A stretch of DNA of 60,358 nucleotides. Source: Bacteroidales bacterium. GTDB taxonomy: Bacteria; Bacteroidota; Bacteroidia; Bacteroidales; P3. Below are positions 51,961 through 60,358 of the stretch, piece by piece. The notes below the pieces were generated by a model. The model ran no database searches. It saw only the letters and a list, made by a program, of their open reading frames with translations, and was not told where the DNA came from. Where the stretch lies: assembly GCA_016280915.1 (NCBI GenBank), contig JAEEHQ010000023.1, positions 1 through 60,358 of the forward strand, written 5' to 3'. The position numbers and the translations under genes were made by a program. The first letter of the stretch is position 1. Each line of letters opens with the position of its first letter.

Positions 51961-53878
51961 CCGATTGGGAGGCTTGGGTCAGGCCGAGGCCGTAGCGCTT
52001 CATGCTGTCGGCGCGGTTGCGGTGGCCGGCTTGGTGCGTGGACAGAAGGTTGGCGGCAGAGGTGTCGGAGAGACTGTGGAGACTTTCAATGCCCTCGGCT
52101 ATGCGGTAGATATAATAGTAGTTGGAGTCAATGACTCCGATTTTGTCGTCGTTGCAGAAGTAGGCATAGTGGCGCGGCTGGGTAAGGAGATTGAGGCCGA
52201 AGGTGGTGTTGCTCCACTCGACGGGGAGCATGCCCAGCAGGGTGGGGCCAAGGTCGACCTGCATGGCGATGCGGTCAAGCTGCTGCGGTTGGAGCCGTGC
52301 GGGGTAATGGAATAGCATGGGGACGTGGTGGTAGGAGAGGGGCATGTCGTAGCGGTTGGTGCCCCAAACACCGCCGTGGTCGGCAATGAGTACGAAAAGG
52401 GTGTTGGCATACCAAGGTTGGAGGCGGGCCATGCGCATGAAACGCCCCAGCGACCAGTCGGCATACTCCACCACTTGCTTGTTCATGTCGCGGCTGCGGG
52501 GTTGGAACGATGTGCCTTGGGGGATGGCATAGGGCGTGTGGTCGCTGCAGGTCATGATGGTGGTGAAGAACGGCCCTTGGGCAGCTGCGTGGTTGCAATG
52601 GCGTAGGGCATAGTCGAACATGACGTGGTCGGGCACGCCCCAGGTGCCGATTATCTCGGCGGGGGAGTAGCTGTGCTGGCCGATGACGCTGTCGAAGCCG
52701 TTGCTGAAGAGGAATCCGCGCATGTTGTCGAAGTCCTCGTCGTGGGTCATGAAATAGGCTGTGTGGTAGCCTGCGTTGTGGAGGATCTGGGGAAGCCCAT
52801 AGACTTTAGGAATGACGGCATGTTTCATGGTATGGCGCGAGGGGATGCAGGGGCGCGAATAGAGCGTGGAGAAGATGCCGTTGTAGGTGTGGATGCCGGA
52901 GGAATAGGCGCGGGTGAAGACAAGCGACTGAGACATGAGGCTGTCGAGACAGGGGGTGAGGGATGGGGTCATGGAGGTGGCGAGGGCGGTTTTCTCCGTG
53001 GTCATGGATTCCATGATGATGAGCACCACATTGGTGCCTTCGGGCAAGGGGAGGTCGAGCCCCGCAGGCATAAGGCGTGGGTCGGCAGGGGTGTGCTGCT
53101 CCTGTTGGAGGAGCTGACGTGCAGCCTCGGGGGTGACGAGCGAGAGTGGCTGGTTGGCGTGTTTGCCCAGCTCTGAGGCACTTTTGACAAAGGTGAAGAC
53201 CGGGTTGAGGCCTATCTGATTAAGGAAGGGGTCGGAGCAGAAATAGGCGGTGCCGACACGCAAAGGGCTTTTCTTGCTGAGGCGGCCGCGCATACCTACA
53301 AAGGTGGCAAAGACGAGCAACAGAGCCAGGGGAATGCACCAGCCGTAGGATTGGAAGCGGTCGAGCCCCGCGACGATGGTGCGGCGGAAGATGTGGCGCA
53401 TGAGGAACCAGTAGCCTGTGGCCACGGCCACGAAGGCACCGATGCCGACAAGATAGATGGGTTCGGTGACTATCATGTGGGCGATGATGCCAAAAGAATC
53501 TATTTCGTTGGTAGCTGTGGCATTGAGACGGGTGAAGAAGTAACTGAAGAATGGAATGTCGGCCGTGCAGGCAAAGAAACTAACGATATAGCCAATGAGC
53601 AGCAGGTGGTGGGCCACAAGGTAATAGGACTTGGCCTGGATGCGCCCCAGTTCGCCCACAATCATCATGAGCGCAGGAAGGGCAAGTAGATAGCAGCTTA
53701 CGGCGGTGTCGAAACGCCATCCCATGAAGAGGGCGTGCCAATAAAGACCTCCGAAATGCGGTGCCGAGGACAGCCCGGCGCAGTAAACCACGGTGCCTGC
53801 GAGTCGGTAGAGGGTGAAGAAGGCGATGCCTGTCAGATAGGCTAAAAGAATGTAGTTGTAGCGAGCTGAGTGTTTCAT
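51950..53878 (-). CDS. LTA-synthase-type membrane sulfatase
   Basis: 642 residues. Five membrane helices in the first 230 residues, then a periplasmic alkaline-phosphatase-superfamily domain: NVVLIIMESMTTEKT (metal), SSGIHTYNGIFST with the nucleophile threonine, FMTHDEDFDNMRGFL, and LIADHGG. In Bacteroidetes such enzymes transfer phosphoglycerol or phosphoethanolamine to glycans or lipid A; the acceptor is not known. The start MKHSARYNYILL at 53878 is set by the promoter element 9 bases upstream. Its stop codon lies in a heptad repeat array. Confidence 0.9.
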   Translation of the reverse strand: MKHSARYNYILLAYLTGIAFFTLYRLAGTVVYCAGLSSAPHFGGLYWHALFMGWRFDTAVSCYLLALPALMMIVGELGRIQAKSYYLVAHHLLLIGYIVSFFACTADIPFFSYFFTRLNATATNEIDSFGIIAHMIVTEPIYLVGIGAFVAVATGYWFLMRHIFRRTIVAGLDRFQSYGWCIPLALLLVFATFVGMRGRLSKKSPLRVGTAYFCSDPFLNQIGLNPVFTFVKSASELGKHANQPLSLVTPEAARQLLQQEQHTPADPRLMPAGLDLPLPEGTNVVLIIMESMTTEKTALATSMTPSLTPCLDSLMSQSLVFTRAYSSGIHTYNGIFSTLYSRPCIPSRHTMKHAVIPKVYGLPQILHNAGYHTAYFMTHDEDFDNMRGFLFSNGFDSVIGQHSYSPAEIIGTWGVPDHVMFDYALRHCNHAAAQGPFFTTIMTCSDHTPYAIPQGTSFQPRSRDMNKQVVEYADWSLGRFMRMARLQPWYANTLFVLIADHGGVWGTNRYDMPLSYHHVPMLFHYPARLQPQQLDRIAMQVDLGPTLLGMLPVEWSNTTFGLNLLTQPRHYAYFCNDDKIGVIDSNYYYIYRIAEGIESLHSLSDTSAANLLSTHQAGHRNRADSMKRYGLGLTQASQSESL

Positions 53879-53887
53879 AAGCGGGTG

Positions 53888-53918
53888 CAAAAATACGATT
53901 TTTTTCCCACACAACAAT
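53888..53918 (-). promoter_or_regulatory. Promoter of the sulfatase gene
   Basis: Minus strand ATTG (53915-53918), 19-base spacer, TATTTTTG (53888-53895). The element ends 9 bases before the ATG, so the message would have almost no leader. Confidence 0.65.
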
Positions 53919-53980
53919 TATTAACAAACCTGCTTGAATAAAAAAACACTTTCACCGTTATCTATATCAGTAAAAAATAC

Positions 53981-53988
53981 TATTTTTG
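53981..53988 (+). promoter_or_regulatory. Promoter of the 1518-residue protein gene
   Basis: TATTTTTG, divergent from the sulfatase promoter; -33 element not evident. Leader about 20 bases. Confidence 0.5.
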
Positions 53989-54013
53989 CATTTTGTAATA
54001 ATACCTGTTTGAT

Positions 54014-57000
54014 ATGAAAAGATTCTTTTTGCTATTCATAGCCCTGTCGGTTTTTTTGCTTCAAGGACAAGTGTCACAGGCACAGGCCCGTCCTAAGAAG
54101 ACCAAGGTTACCTTCGAGCTCGACTCGATGAGCGTGCAGCTTCTCCGCTACCTCAATGGCAATACCAAAGCTGAGGAGAAGATAGCCGAGAACACGGCCC
54201 TGGTCAACAGCTTCGAGTCGGTCTTCAACGGTCTTGACGACAAGTATCAGCAGCAGGTTGTCGACCTCTACAACGCTGCCCGGCAAACCAAGATGGCCCC
54301 CACTCCCGACTACATCAATCTCACCAAGACCCTCATTGCCTACAATAGTGCCACAGTTTCTGCTACCATCTTTGACGAGTGGCTCAATGCCACCTCTGCC
54401 ATCCTCCAGATGACCAACAAGAAGAAAGAAATCACCGGTTTCATCGAGTATACGGCCGCCCTGCTTGAGAGCCGCACACTCTATCGCTCCAAAAGCTCAA
54501 TCTGGCGCACACAGGAGGATTCTAAGTTCACCTTCGAGGTGCTCAAAAACGATATCCGCACCCATTTCAAGGGCAAGGTGGAGCTCACCTATGCCTCAGG
54601 CAGCGGCAAAAATGCCGACGAGAACACCATTCACAACACAACCGGCGACTACTACTTTCTGGCAGAAGCCTGGGAGGGCAAGGGCGGCCGCCTCCTCTGG
54701 GACCGCTGCGGTGTGCCCGAGTCGGCCTGCTATGCCGACCTTCAGGATTATTCTGCCCAAACCAAATTGCCCAAGTTTACTGCCGATTCGGTTACTTTCA
54801 TCAACACCAACTATTTCAAAACCCCTATCAAAGGTTCCGTCGAGGAGGCTCTATCCGATAAGACCGAACCCGAGAAATACACTTTCCCCAAGTTCCGCTC
54901 CTATCAGAAAGACTTCCAGATCAAGGATGTCCTGCCCGGTGTTGATTTCGAAGGCAATTTCATGATGTATGGTGCCCGCTTTGTTACCAACGATGAGAAA
55001 AATCCCGCTTCCATGATCTTCTATCGCGACGGGAAACGCTTCCTTGTGGTCAGCTCCACCAAGTTCTCCGTCCTGCCCCACATGCTCACCACCGAGCGTG
55101 GTTCCGTCAAGATTTATATCGGCGACGATTCCATCACCAACTCGGGTGTTCTGGTGCGCTACACCACCGAAGACCAGCGTGTCAACATGATCAACAGCAC
55201 CAAGCGCAACTACTACAGCCCCTACAAGGACAGCTACCACCAGCTCGACATCTATTGCGAGAATATCAACTGGTTTATTGCCAAGGATGCCGTGGAGTTC
55301 AACATGGTGGCACAAAACAACACCCAGACTTTTGTCACATTTGAGTCTAACCGCTTCTATTCTCTCGCCAAAAGCATGGAGGTGCAGGGCATCGACAATG
55401 TCAGCCCGGTGGTCCGCATCTACCGATACATGAAGGAGCACGACATGAAGCAGGACTTCTCACTTGTGGCTTTCCAGAATTTCCTCCACATGGACGAGGG
55501 ACAGACAAAACTTATGATTCATGGCCTTTCCAAGCAGGGCCTCGTGGCCTATGACGAGGGCACCAAGCGCATCCATGTGCACGATAAGTTGCTCGGCTTC
55601 TATAAGGCCATTGTCAAGCAGCAAGGTCATGACTACGATGCCCTCACCCTCCAATCCGAAACCAAGTCCAACAATGCCGAGCTCGACCTTAAGAGCCTCG
55701 ACCTTAATGTGCATGGTGTGGAGAAATTCGTTGTGAGCGACAGCCAGCTGGTGGTGGTCAAGCCCTATCAGGGCGATATTGTGGTGAAGCGCAATCGCGA
55801 CATCATCTTCTCGGGTTTCATCAATGTGGGCCGTTTTGAGATGAATGTCACCAATGCCACCTTCTTCTACGACGATTTCCGTTTCGACTTGCCTCAGATC
55901 GACTCTGTCCGCTTCTATGTCACCAACTTCCAGGACACCAGCAAGCTCCGCATGGTACGCACCCCCCTTTACAACCTGGTGGGCGACATTCAGGTCGACA
56001 AACCCGACAACCATTGCGGCCTCAAGAAGAACAAGGACTATCCCATCTTCAATAGTGTCCAGCCAAGCTATGTTTATTACGACCGTCAGTTTATTTTCAA
56101 CGGTGTTTACAATCGCGACCGTTTCTACTACTCACTCTATCCATTTGTCATCAAGCAGCTCACCGACTTCAAGACCGACAGCCTTGAGTTCTTGGGCAAA
56201 CTCACCTCGGCAGGTATCTTTCCTGAGATTGAGCAGCCCCTCAAGGTGCAGCACGACTACTCCCTTGGCTTTATCCATAAGACTACTGGCGACGGCTATC
56301 CCGCCTATGGCGGCAAAGGAACCTACCGCGACACCATCGCCCTCAGCTATGGCGGTTTGCGCGGCAAGGGCACCCTCGACTATCTCACCTCCACCACCGT
56401 CACCGACAAGTATCTCTTTATGCCCGACTCGATGTTGGCACAGACGGACACTTTCTATGTCCGTCCCGAGCAGGACTTCCCCGATGCACACATCTCCGGC
56501 AGCCTCATCCGCTGGTACCCCTATCAGGATTCTATGACCATTTCTCAGCTGCGTAACGGCCCTCAGTTCCAGATGTATAATGGCATCACTCAGCTGGCGG
56601 GACGCCTCACTCTGCAGCCCAAGGGGGCTTCGGGCTATGGCACCGCCACCATCCTCGAAGGCTCGCTCTATTCCAAGCACTTCGAGATGAAGACCCTCGA
56701 GATGAACGCCCTCAGCACCAACTTCTCCCTCCGCTCCACCAAGTATGGCGACGAAGCTTTCTCCGCACAGAACATGCGCTCGCATGTCGACTATGAGGCC
56801 CATACGGGTCAGTTCACTTCGTCCGACTCCCTCACCCGCACTCTTTTGCCTGCCCTCGGCTATGCGGCATGGGTTGACCAGTACACATGGAATTGGGACC
56901 TCAAAACCCTCCAGCTCGACAATAGCAAGAGTATGGAAACCAACGGCACCGAGGCCCTCACCCTCCGCGAACGTGCCAAACGGCTCCGGCAGATGCCCGG

Positions 57001-58570
57001 TGCACGCTTCGAAAGCACCGATCCCAAGCTTAAGGACATCCGCTTCAATGCCATCAACAGCACCTATCGCTACGACGACCTTGAGCTTTCCAACCACAAC
57101 GTCTATGCGCTCCCCATTGCCGACGCACTTATTGCTCCTGCCGGCGATTCCCTCCATATCTCTAAGGGAGGCGACATGGCGCTCATTCAGGGCGGACAGC
57201 TGCTCTTCCCCCGCGACAGCGCTTTTCACCTCTTCTACAATTGCGACCTCATGGTCAAGAATGGCCAGCAGTATAGTGGCAAGGGTACCATCGACTACAT
57301 CAGTCAGGACGAGAAGAAACAGCCTATCTATATGGCCGAGATTGCCCCCAACGCTCAAGGCGTCAGCGTGGCAGAAGGCACTATTGGCGACGATGCCAAC
57401 TTCACCCTCAACGAGGCCTTTGGTTTCGCCGGCAAGGCACGTGCCGATGCCCAGCACCAGCACCTTTACTTCGAAGGCGGTGTCCGACTGTTGCATAAAT
57501 GTGCCCCTGTCGACCAGTTAGGTCTCTTGGCTTATGCCAATTACTTAGACCCCAACGACATCCGCGTCGAGGTGCCCGAGACACCCGTCGACTGGAAGGG
57601 ACAGCCCATTAGTGCCTCCCTCCGCATGAGTAACATGGGCCTCAAGCCTGTTTCGGGATTCCTTACCAAAGACCAGTCGGGTATCAACCTCATCAGCAGC
57701 CATGGCCTCCTCCACTACGATGCCTCCGCCAGTACCTATACCCTCACTTCTCAGGAAAAGCTCGACGACCCCGAATTTGTTGATCGTTTCCTCCGCCTCA
57801 ATACCGACAACTGCGTCATCGAGGGCGAAGGCCCCATCAGCTTCGGAATGGGCGACGGTGCCCCAGAAGGCTCTGCCAAACTTAATGCTTATGGCACCGT
57901 CTACTACGACCCCAACAACGAGCAGGATTTCCTCATGACCACCGTCCTGGGTGTCACCTTCCCCATGGATGAGGACCTCATCAAGCAAATGGCCAAGCAG
58001 ATTGAGGACGACTTGCGTCCTTCTCCCTCCGACCGCGACAACGACCTCCTCAACCGGGCTCTGCTCTTCAGCATGGGCGATCCTGACGGCGAGTTGGCCT
58101 ATCAGACCTACCGTAGCCAGGGCGCTTTCGACAAGCTCGAAGGGTTCCTCGACAACACCATCCTTTTGGAAAATGTTCGTTGGCAGTACAATAGCGTGCG
58201 AGGCTACTCCGCCAGTGGCACGGCCGCACTCTGCAACGTGGGCAAGACCCAGCTGCATGTTAACATCCGCTATCGCGCCCAGCTATTCAAGCGGGGCTCA
58301 GATACCCATCTAATCCTCTATCTCCAGATTGCCAACGACCATTGGTATTATTTCAACTACGACTACCGCACACACCACTTGAGCATCTCCAGCAGCGTGG
58401 GCGAATGGAATGATCGCATTGTCAGCATCAAGAAAGACAAGCGCACTACCGACACCTTCAGCTACTCCCTCACCAACTCACGCAACGAGATCCAGAACTT
58501 CCTCTCTGGCTTCACCTCCGACTCAGCCGACGAATCTGAAGAAGAATTAGAATCCGAAGACGAGGAATAG
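54014..58570 (+). CDS. Very large exported protein of unknown function
   Basis: 1518 residues with signal peptide (MKRFFLLFIALSVFLLQGQ). A helical N-terminal third gives way to long runs of short beta strands, for example VVVKPYQGDIVVKRNRDIIF, GKGTLDYLTSTT and GRLTLQPKGASGYGTATI, suggesting an elongated beta-rich fold. The end is acidic (DESEEELESEDEE). No T9SS sorting domain, lipobox or late membrane helix, so it is probably periplasmic. No catalytic motif recognised. The beta runs are reminiscent of OstA/AsmA-like lipid-transfer grooves, but that is speculation. It forms one transcript with its own promoter and terminator. Similar very long hypotheticals occur in Bacteroidales. Confidence 0.85.
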   Translation: MKRFFLLFIALSVFLLQGQVSQAQARPKKTKVTFELDSMSVQLLRYLNGNTKAEEKIAENTALVNSFESVFNGLDDKYQQQVVDLYNAARQTKMAPTPDYINLTKTLIAYNSATVSATIFDEWLNATSAILQMTNKKKEITGFIEYTAALLESRTLYRSKSSIWRTQEDSKFTFEVLKNDIRTHFKGKVELTYASGSGKNADENTIHNTTGDYYFLAEAWEGKGGRLLWDRCGVPESACYADLQDYSAQTKLPKFTADSVTFINTNYFKTPIKGSVEEALSDKTEPEKYTFPKFRSYQKDFQIKDVLPGVDFEGNFMMYGARFVTNDEKNPASMIFYRDGKRFLVVSSTKFSVLPHMLTTERGSVKIYIGDDSITNSGVLVRYTTEDQRVNMINSTKRNYYSPYKDSYHQLDIYCENINWFIAKDAVEFNMVAQNNTQTFVTFESNRFYSLAKSMEVQGIDNVSPVVRIYRYMKEHDMKQDFSLVAFQNFLHMDEGQTKLMIHGLSKQGLVAYDEGTKRIHVHDKLLGFYKAIVKQQGHDYDALTLQSETKSNNAELDLKSLDLNVHGVEKFVVSDSQLVVVKPYQGDIVVKRNRDIIFSGFINVGRFEMNVTNATFFYDDFRFDLPQIDSVRFYVTNFQDTSKLRMVRTPLYNLVGDIQVDKPDNHCGLKKNKDYPIFNSVQPSYVYYDRQFIFNGVYNRDRFYYSLYPFVIKQLTDFKTDSLEFLGKLTSAGIFPEIEQPLKVQHDYSLGFIHKTTGDGYPAYGGKGTYRDTIALSYGGLRGKGTLDYLTSTTVTDKYLFMPDSMLAQTDTFYVRPEQDFPDAHISGSLIRWYPYQDSMTISQLRNGPQFQMYNGITQLAGRLTLQPKGASGYGTATILEGSLYSKHFEMKTLEMNALSTNFSLRSTKYGDEAFSAQNMRSHVDYEAHTGQFTSSDSLTRTLLPALGYAAWVDQYTWNWDLKTLQLDNSKSMETNGTEALTLRERAKRLRQMPGARFESTDPKLKDIRFNAINSTYRYDDLELSNHNVYALPIADALIAPAGDSLHISKGGDMALIQGGQLLFPRDSAFHLFYNCDLMVKNGQQYSGKGTIDYISQDEKKQPIYMAEIAPNAQGVSVAEGTIGDDANFTLNEAFGFAGKARADAQHQHLYFEGGVRLLHKCAPVDQLGLLAYANYLDPNDIRVEVPETPVDWKGQPISASLRMSNMGLKPVSGFLTKDQSGINLISSHGLLHYDASASTYTLTSQEKLDDPEFVDRFLRLNTDNCVIEGEGPISFGMGDGAPEGSAKLNAYGTVYYDPNNEQDFLMTTVLGVTFPMDEDLIKQMAKQIEDDLRPSPSDRDNDLLNRALLFSMGDPDGELAYQTYRSQGAFDKLEGFLDNTILLENVRWQYNSVRGYSASGTAALCNVGKTQLHVNIRYRAQLFKRGSDTHLILYLQIANDHWYYFNYDYRTHHLSISSSVGEWNDRIVSIKKDKRTTDTFSYSLTNSRNEIQNFLSGFTSDSADESEEELESEDEE

Positions 58571-58633
58571 TTCCTCCCAGCACTCCCACGTCTCCACCTT
58601 CTCAAAAGAGACTCCCTATTCCTCCTATCACCC

Positions 58634-58668
58634 ACCAGCCCAAGGCCCCGCCTTGGGCTGGTTTCATT
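58634..58668 (+). terminator. Terminator after the 1518-residue protein gene
   Basis: ACCAGCCCAAGGC pairs perfectly with GCCTTGGGCTGGT around CCC, followed by TTCATTTCC. Confidence 0.8.
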
Positions 58669-58702
58669 TCCCCAGCTCCACGAAACCAAGAGCTATAATC
58701 TA

Positions 58703-58908
58703 ATTAAGGTGGGTTCTATAAATTGCTTTCAATCGATTTTGTTCTTATTTCGAGCAGATTTCCGTGCGGAAGGAGGGCGCAATGCGGTGCATTGTAACCG
58801 ACTGACAATCGGAAAGATGCCGAAATAAGGGCAAAAGCGCTGAAAAATTTAAGTACACTCATATTAATAATTGTTTTTAAATGTGGAATTTATAGAACCC
58901 ACCTTAAT
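58703..58908. mobile_element. MITE-like inverted-repeat element, about 206 bp
   Basis: Terminal inverted repeats of 22 bases (58703-58724 and 58887-58908, starting ATTAAGGTGGGTTC) are perfect. Inside, CTTATTTCG...TTTCCG pairs with CGGAAA...CGAAATAAG, and CAATGC-GGT-GCATTG forms a further hairpin. There is no open frame for a transposase, so it would be non-autonomous, or else a structured RNA element. Target duplication not clear. Confidence 0.65.
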
Positions 58909-59026
58909 GTTCTTATGGGGAAGCACCCATTCATATAGGGGATAATAATAGTGAGCCAGCCACCCTAAGATTAATAGAAACACGATGTGTCATATCATAT
59001 CCTAAGAAATTGGTGATTCAGGCAAC

Positions 59027-59123
59027 TTCTATTTATTGCTTGCAATAAAAGCCTCTAATTCTTATCAAATTCAAAATATGAAATTTACAAATTCTCCAAT
59101 TCTCTAATTCTTGATAAATAGAA
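59027..59123. repeat. Dispersed palindromic repeat, copy 2, with 10-base ends
   Basis: TTCTATTTAT (59027-59036) is inverted at 59114-59123. Within it TTTATTGC-TT-GCAATAAA is a palindrome followed by CTCTAATTCTTATC, as in copy 1 at 49035. The remaining stretch to 59316 is A/T-rich and holds no gene I can see. Confidence 0.5.
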
Positions 59124-59316
59124 ATTCCCTTCATTTTTTTGAGCTTCAAAAAAACGAAAAAACGAGTCAAAAACAACCTCCATTTTTCTCAAAATAGCTT
59201 TTTATTTTTCCAATTTTTCCTTCACAATCTGCTTTCTGTCTCAAAAAAATTGGGGTATTGTCTGCTTTGTATTTCAGTATGTTGGGAATTTTAGTTCAAA
59301 ATAAATGAATTTTTAT

Positions 59317-59347
59317 TTTGCTATGTCGAAAAAAGTTAGTACTTTTG
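59317..59347 (+). promoter_or_regulatory. Promoter of the tRNA-Leu genes
   Basis: TTTG (59317-59320), exactly 19 bases, TACTTTTG (59340-59347): perfect consensus. Confidence 0.8.
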
Positions 59348-59380
59348 CACCCGCTTTCGACAGAGAAAGCAACCCCGTTT

Positions 59381-59464
59381 GCCCAGGTGGTGGAATTGGT
59401 AGACACGCTACTTTGAGGGGGTAGTCGCCGTAGGGCGGTGCAAGTTCAAGTCTTGTCCTGGGCA
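59381..59464 (+). tRNA. tRNA-Leu (anticodon GAG)
   Basis: 84-base class II tRNA. Acceptor GCCCAGG pairs with CCTGGGC; anticodon stem CTACT/GGTAG encloses TTGAGGG, with GAG at 59415-59417; a variable arm follows (TCGCCGTAGGGCGG); T-loop GTTCAAGTC. The discriminator is A and CCA is not encoded (the next bases are CAA). Confidence 0.95.
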
Positions 59465-59471
59465 CAAAAAT

Positions 59472-59498
59472 AAACAACTTCAATGTTGTTTTTTTTTA
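59472..59498 (+). terminator. Hairpin with T-run between the tRNA genes
   Basis: AAACAAC pairs with GTTGTTT around TTCAAT, running into ten T. It could end the first tRNA transcript or be read through. Confidence 0.6.
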
Positions 59499-59531
59499 CT
59501 AAAAGTTCCAAGAGTTGGAACTCTACCAGAT

Positions 59532-59616
<85 letters not shown>

Positions 59617-59621
59617 AAATT

Positions 59622-59648
59622 AGAAGACCTAACGGTCTTCTTTTTTTA
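59622..59648 (+). terminator. Terminator after tRNA-Leu(CAG)
   Basis: AGAAGACC pairs with GGTCTTCT around TAAC, followed by a T-run. Confidence 0.88.
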
Positions 59649-59807
59649 TTCTAGCAACATCTCATTTTCTATTGACTTCGTTAATATGTTAAATTGACAA
59701 TCCTTATACACATTCTAAGGTTAGCACAACCAAATATTTAGACAATCAATTTTCGGTTGTGTTAATTTTTTTTCTTAGGCAAATGTGTTTGTGTCGTGGA
59801 TTTTGCT

Positions 59808-59815
59808 TATATTTG
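59808..59815 (+). promoter_or_regulatory. Promoter of the last transcript
   Basis: TATATTTG, with a TTTG only 16 bases upstream (59788-59791). Predicted start near 59822. Confidence 0.5.
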
Positions 59816-59821
59816 CAAATG

Positions 59822-60080
59822 TAAAACGTGAGTTACCAGCTTGCCGAAAAGATTGATTTTTGCAATGTTCCCCAGAGGGTGATTCTGGACAGTATACTTA
59901 TTAATAGTAGTAGGGGTAAGGCTTGCTTGTTTTGTATATACGTTTTTGATGATATGCACTAAGGGAAAAACTAATCTGCTAATAGTTATACAAGTGAGTC
60001 CAGACTTTACTATCTGAAAGAGGAAATCAGGATAGGCCCCACTGTGTTATTTGGGGCAGGTCTATAATCGCAAAAAGGTA
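59822..60080 (+). ncRNA. Structured leader with competing stems
   Basis: About 290 bases lie between the promoter and the ATG at 60111. TCTGGAC (59884-59890) can pair either with CCAGA just upstream (59872-59876) or with GTCCAGA far downstream (59998-60004). The second pairing is extended by GTATA...TATTA against TAATAGTTATAC. Two more hairpins follow: CTATCTGA/TCAGGATAG (60010-60035) and GCCCC/GGGGC (60036-60057). No known RNA family recognised. Confidence 0.4.
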
Positions 60081-60110
60081 GTAACAAACAGACAAATAAT
60101 ATTCAAAGGT

Positions 60111-60358
60111 ATGAATACAGTTAAAAATGACGGAACGGTAAATCTGCCACAAGGGGACACAATCAATGACTCGATAATCATCAATGGGCAAAGACTGAAT
60201 CCTAGTTGGGATGATGTGTATGAATACCCTCCAAGATATTATTATGATGAGCAGACAGATACATTATTCCTTGACGGATATTGGGGAGACATCCGTATAA
60301 CGGATGCCCCCGACATTATTATTGACGGCAGAAATGAAGCGCTTATGTTTAGCCCAGA
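60111..60358 (+). CDS. Unknown protein, 3' end outside the window
   Basis: About 82 codons visible from MNTVKNDGTVNLPQGDTIND, rich in Asp, Asn, Tyr and Ile. No signal peptide. Phrases such as DTLFLDGYWGDIRI and DAPDIIIDGRNEA hint at short repeated strands, but no family is recognised. Preceded by a long, possibly regulatory leader. Confidence 0.6.
   Translation, partial: MNTVKNDGTVNLPQGDTINDSIIINGQRLNPSWDDVYEYPPRYYYDEQTDTLFLDGYWGDIRITDAPDIIIDGRNEALMFSP

Noticed and set aside
56132..57496. A 454-codon minus-strand frame
   Set aside because: Antisense shadow of the 1518-residue protein gene; no promoter, no family.
59870..60060. tmRNA, 6S RNA or RNase P RNA
   Set aside because: A GATTCTGGA resemblance to the tmRNA 5' end is superficial: no tRNA-like acceptor or T-arm, no tag frame, and no RNase P conserved core.

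Overview
The window is a piece of a Bacteroidales chromosome, probably from an uncultured T9SS-bearing lineage. The evidence is internal. At least a dozen genes are preceded by the Bacteroidetes promoter element TAnnTTTG, in the best cases with TTTG about 19-20 bases upstream. Three secreted proteins end in a type A Por/type IX secretion sorting domain. There is an S46 dipeptidyl-peptidase, a DUF4292 lipoprotein, a DUF4159 protein, and MurE carries the meso-diaminopimelate motif DNPR.

Layout. Positions 1-1690 (minus) hold the ribosomal genes rplM-rpsI-rpsB behind a long leader. 2391-6427 hold an HD phosphohydrolase, a DUF5692-like membrane protein and a secreted protein with a histidine-rich tail. 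6504-11820 (minus) is a six-gene run: TPR lipoprotein, DUF4292 lipoprotein, secreted protein, tadA, nucleotidyltransferase, methyltransferase. 12219-17554 is a tandem pair of large paralogous T9SS cargo proteins. 17619-22895 (minus) carries yicC, apbE, a cysteine-repeat T9SS protein and rlmD, followed by rpmH at 23004-23150. 23350-29850 (plus) carries a TPR protein, secG, a RecD-like helicase, a sigma-54/M23 peptidase fusion, fmt and an HU gene. 30040-32214 (minus) is a DPP7-like peptidase.

32806-48005 is the division and cell-wall cluster: mraZ-rsmH-ftsL-ftsI-murE-mraY-[murD remnant]-ftsW-murG-murC-ftsQ-ftsA-ftsZ. It makes lipid II from UDP-MurNAc, flips and polymerises it, and builds the Z ring. 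The order is the usual Bacteroidetes one, but murD is reduced to a degenerate C-terminal domain preceded by about 200 bases of short repeats. 48090-58570 carries an EamA transporter, mnmA, rsmE-DUF4159, an LTA-synthase-type sulfatase and a 1518-residue exported protein. The last 1.8 kb holds a MITE-like inverted-repeat element, two tRNA-Leu genes (GAG and CAG), a leader with mutually exclusive stems and the start of an unknown gene.

The two most unusual features are the in-frame fusion of a complete sigma-54 factor to a secreted M23 peptidase with its own internal signal peptide (25998-28490), and the truncated murD inside an otherwise complete dcw cluster (39716-40255). Also worth attention are His-rich segments in MurC and in a secreted glycosidase-like protein, heptad repeat arrays that abut coding ends, and the alternative-pairing leader at 59822-60110.
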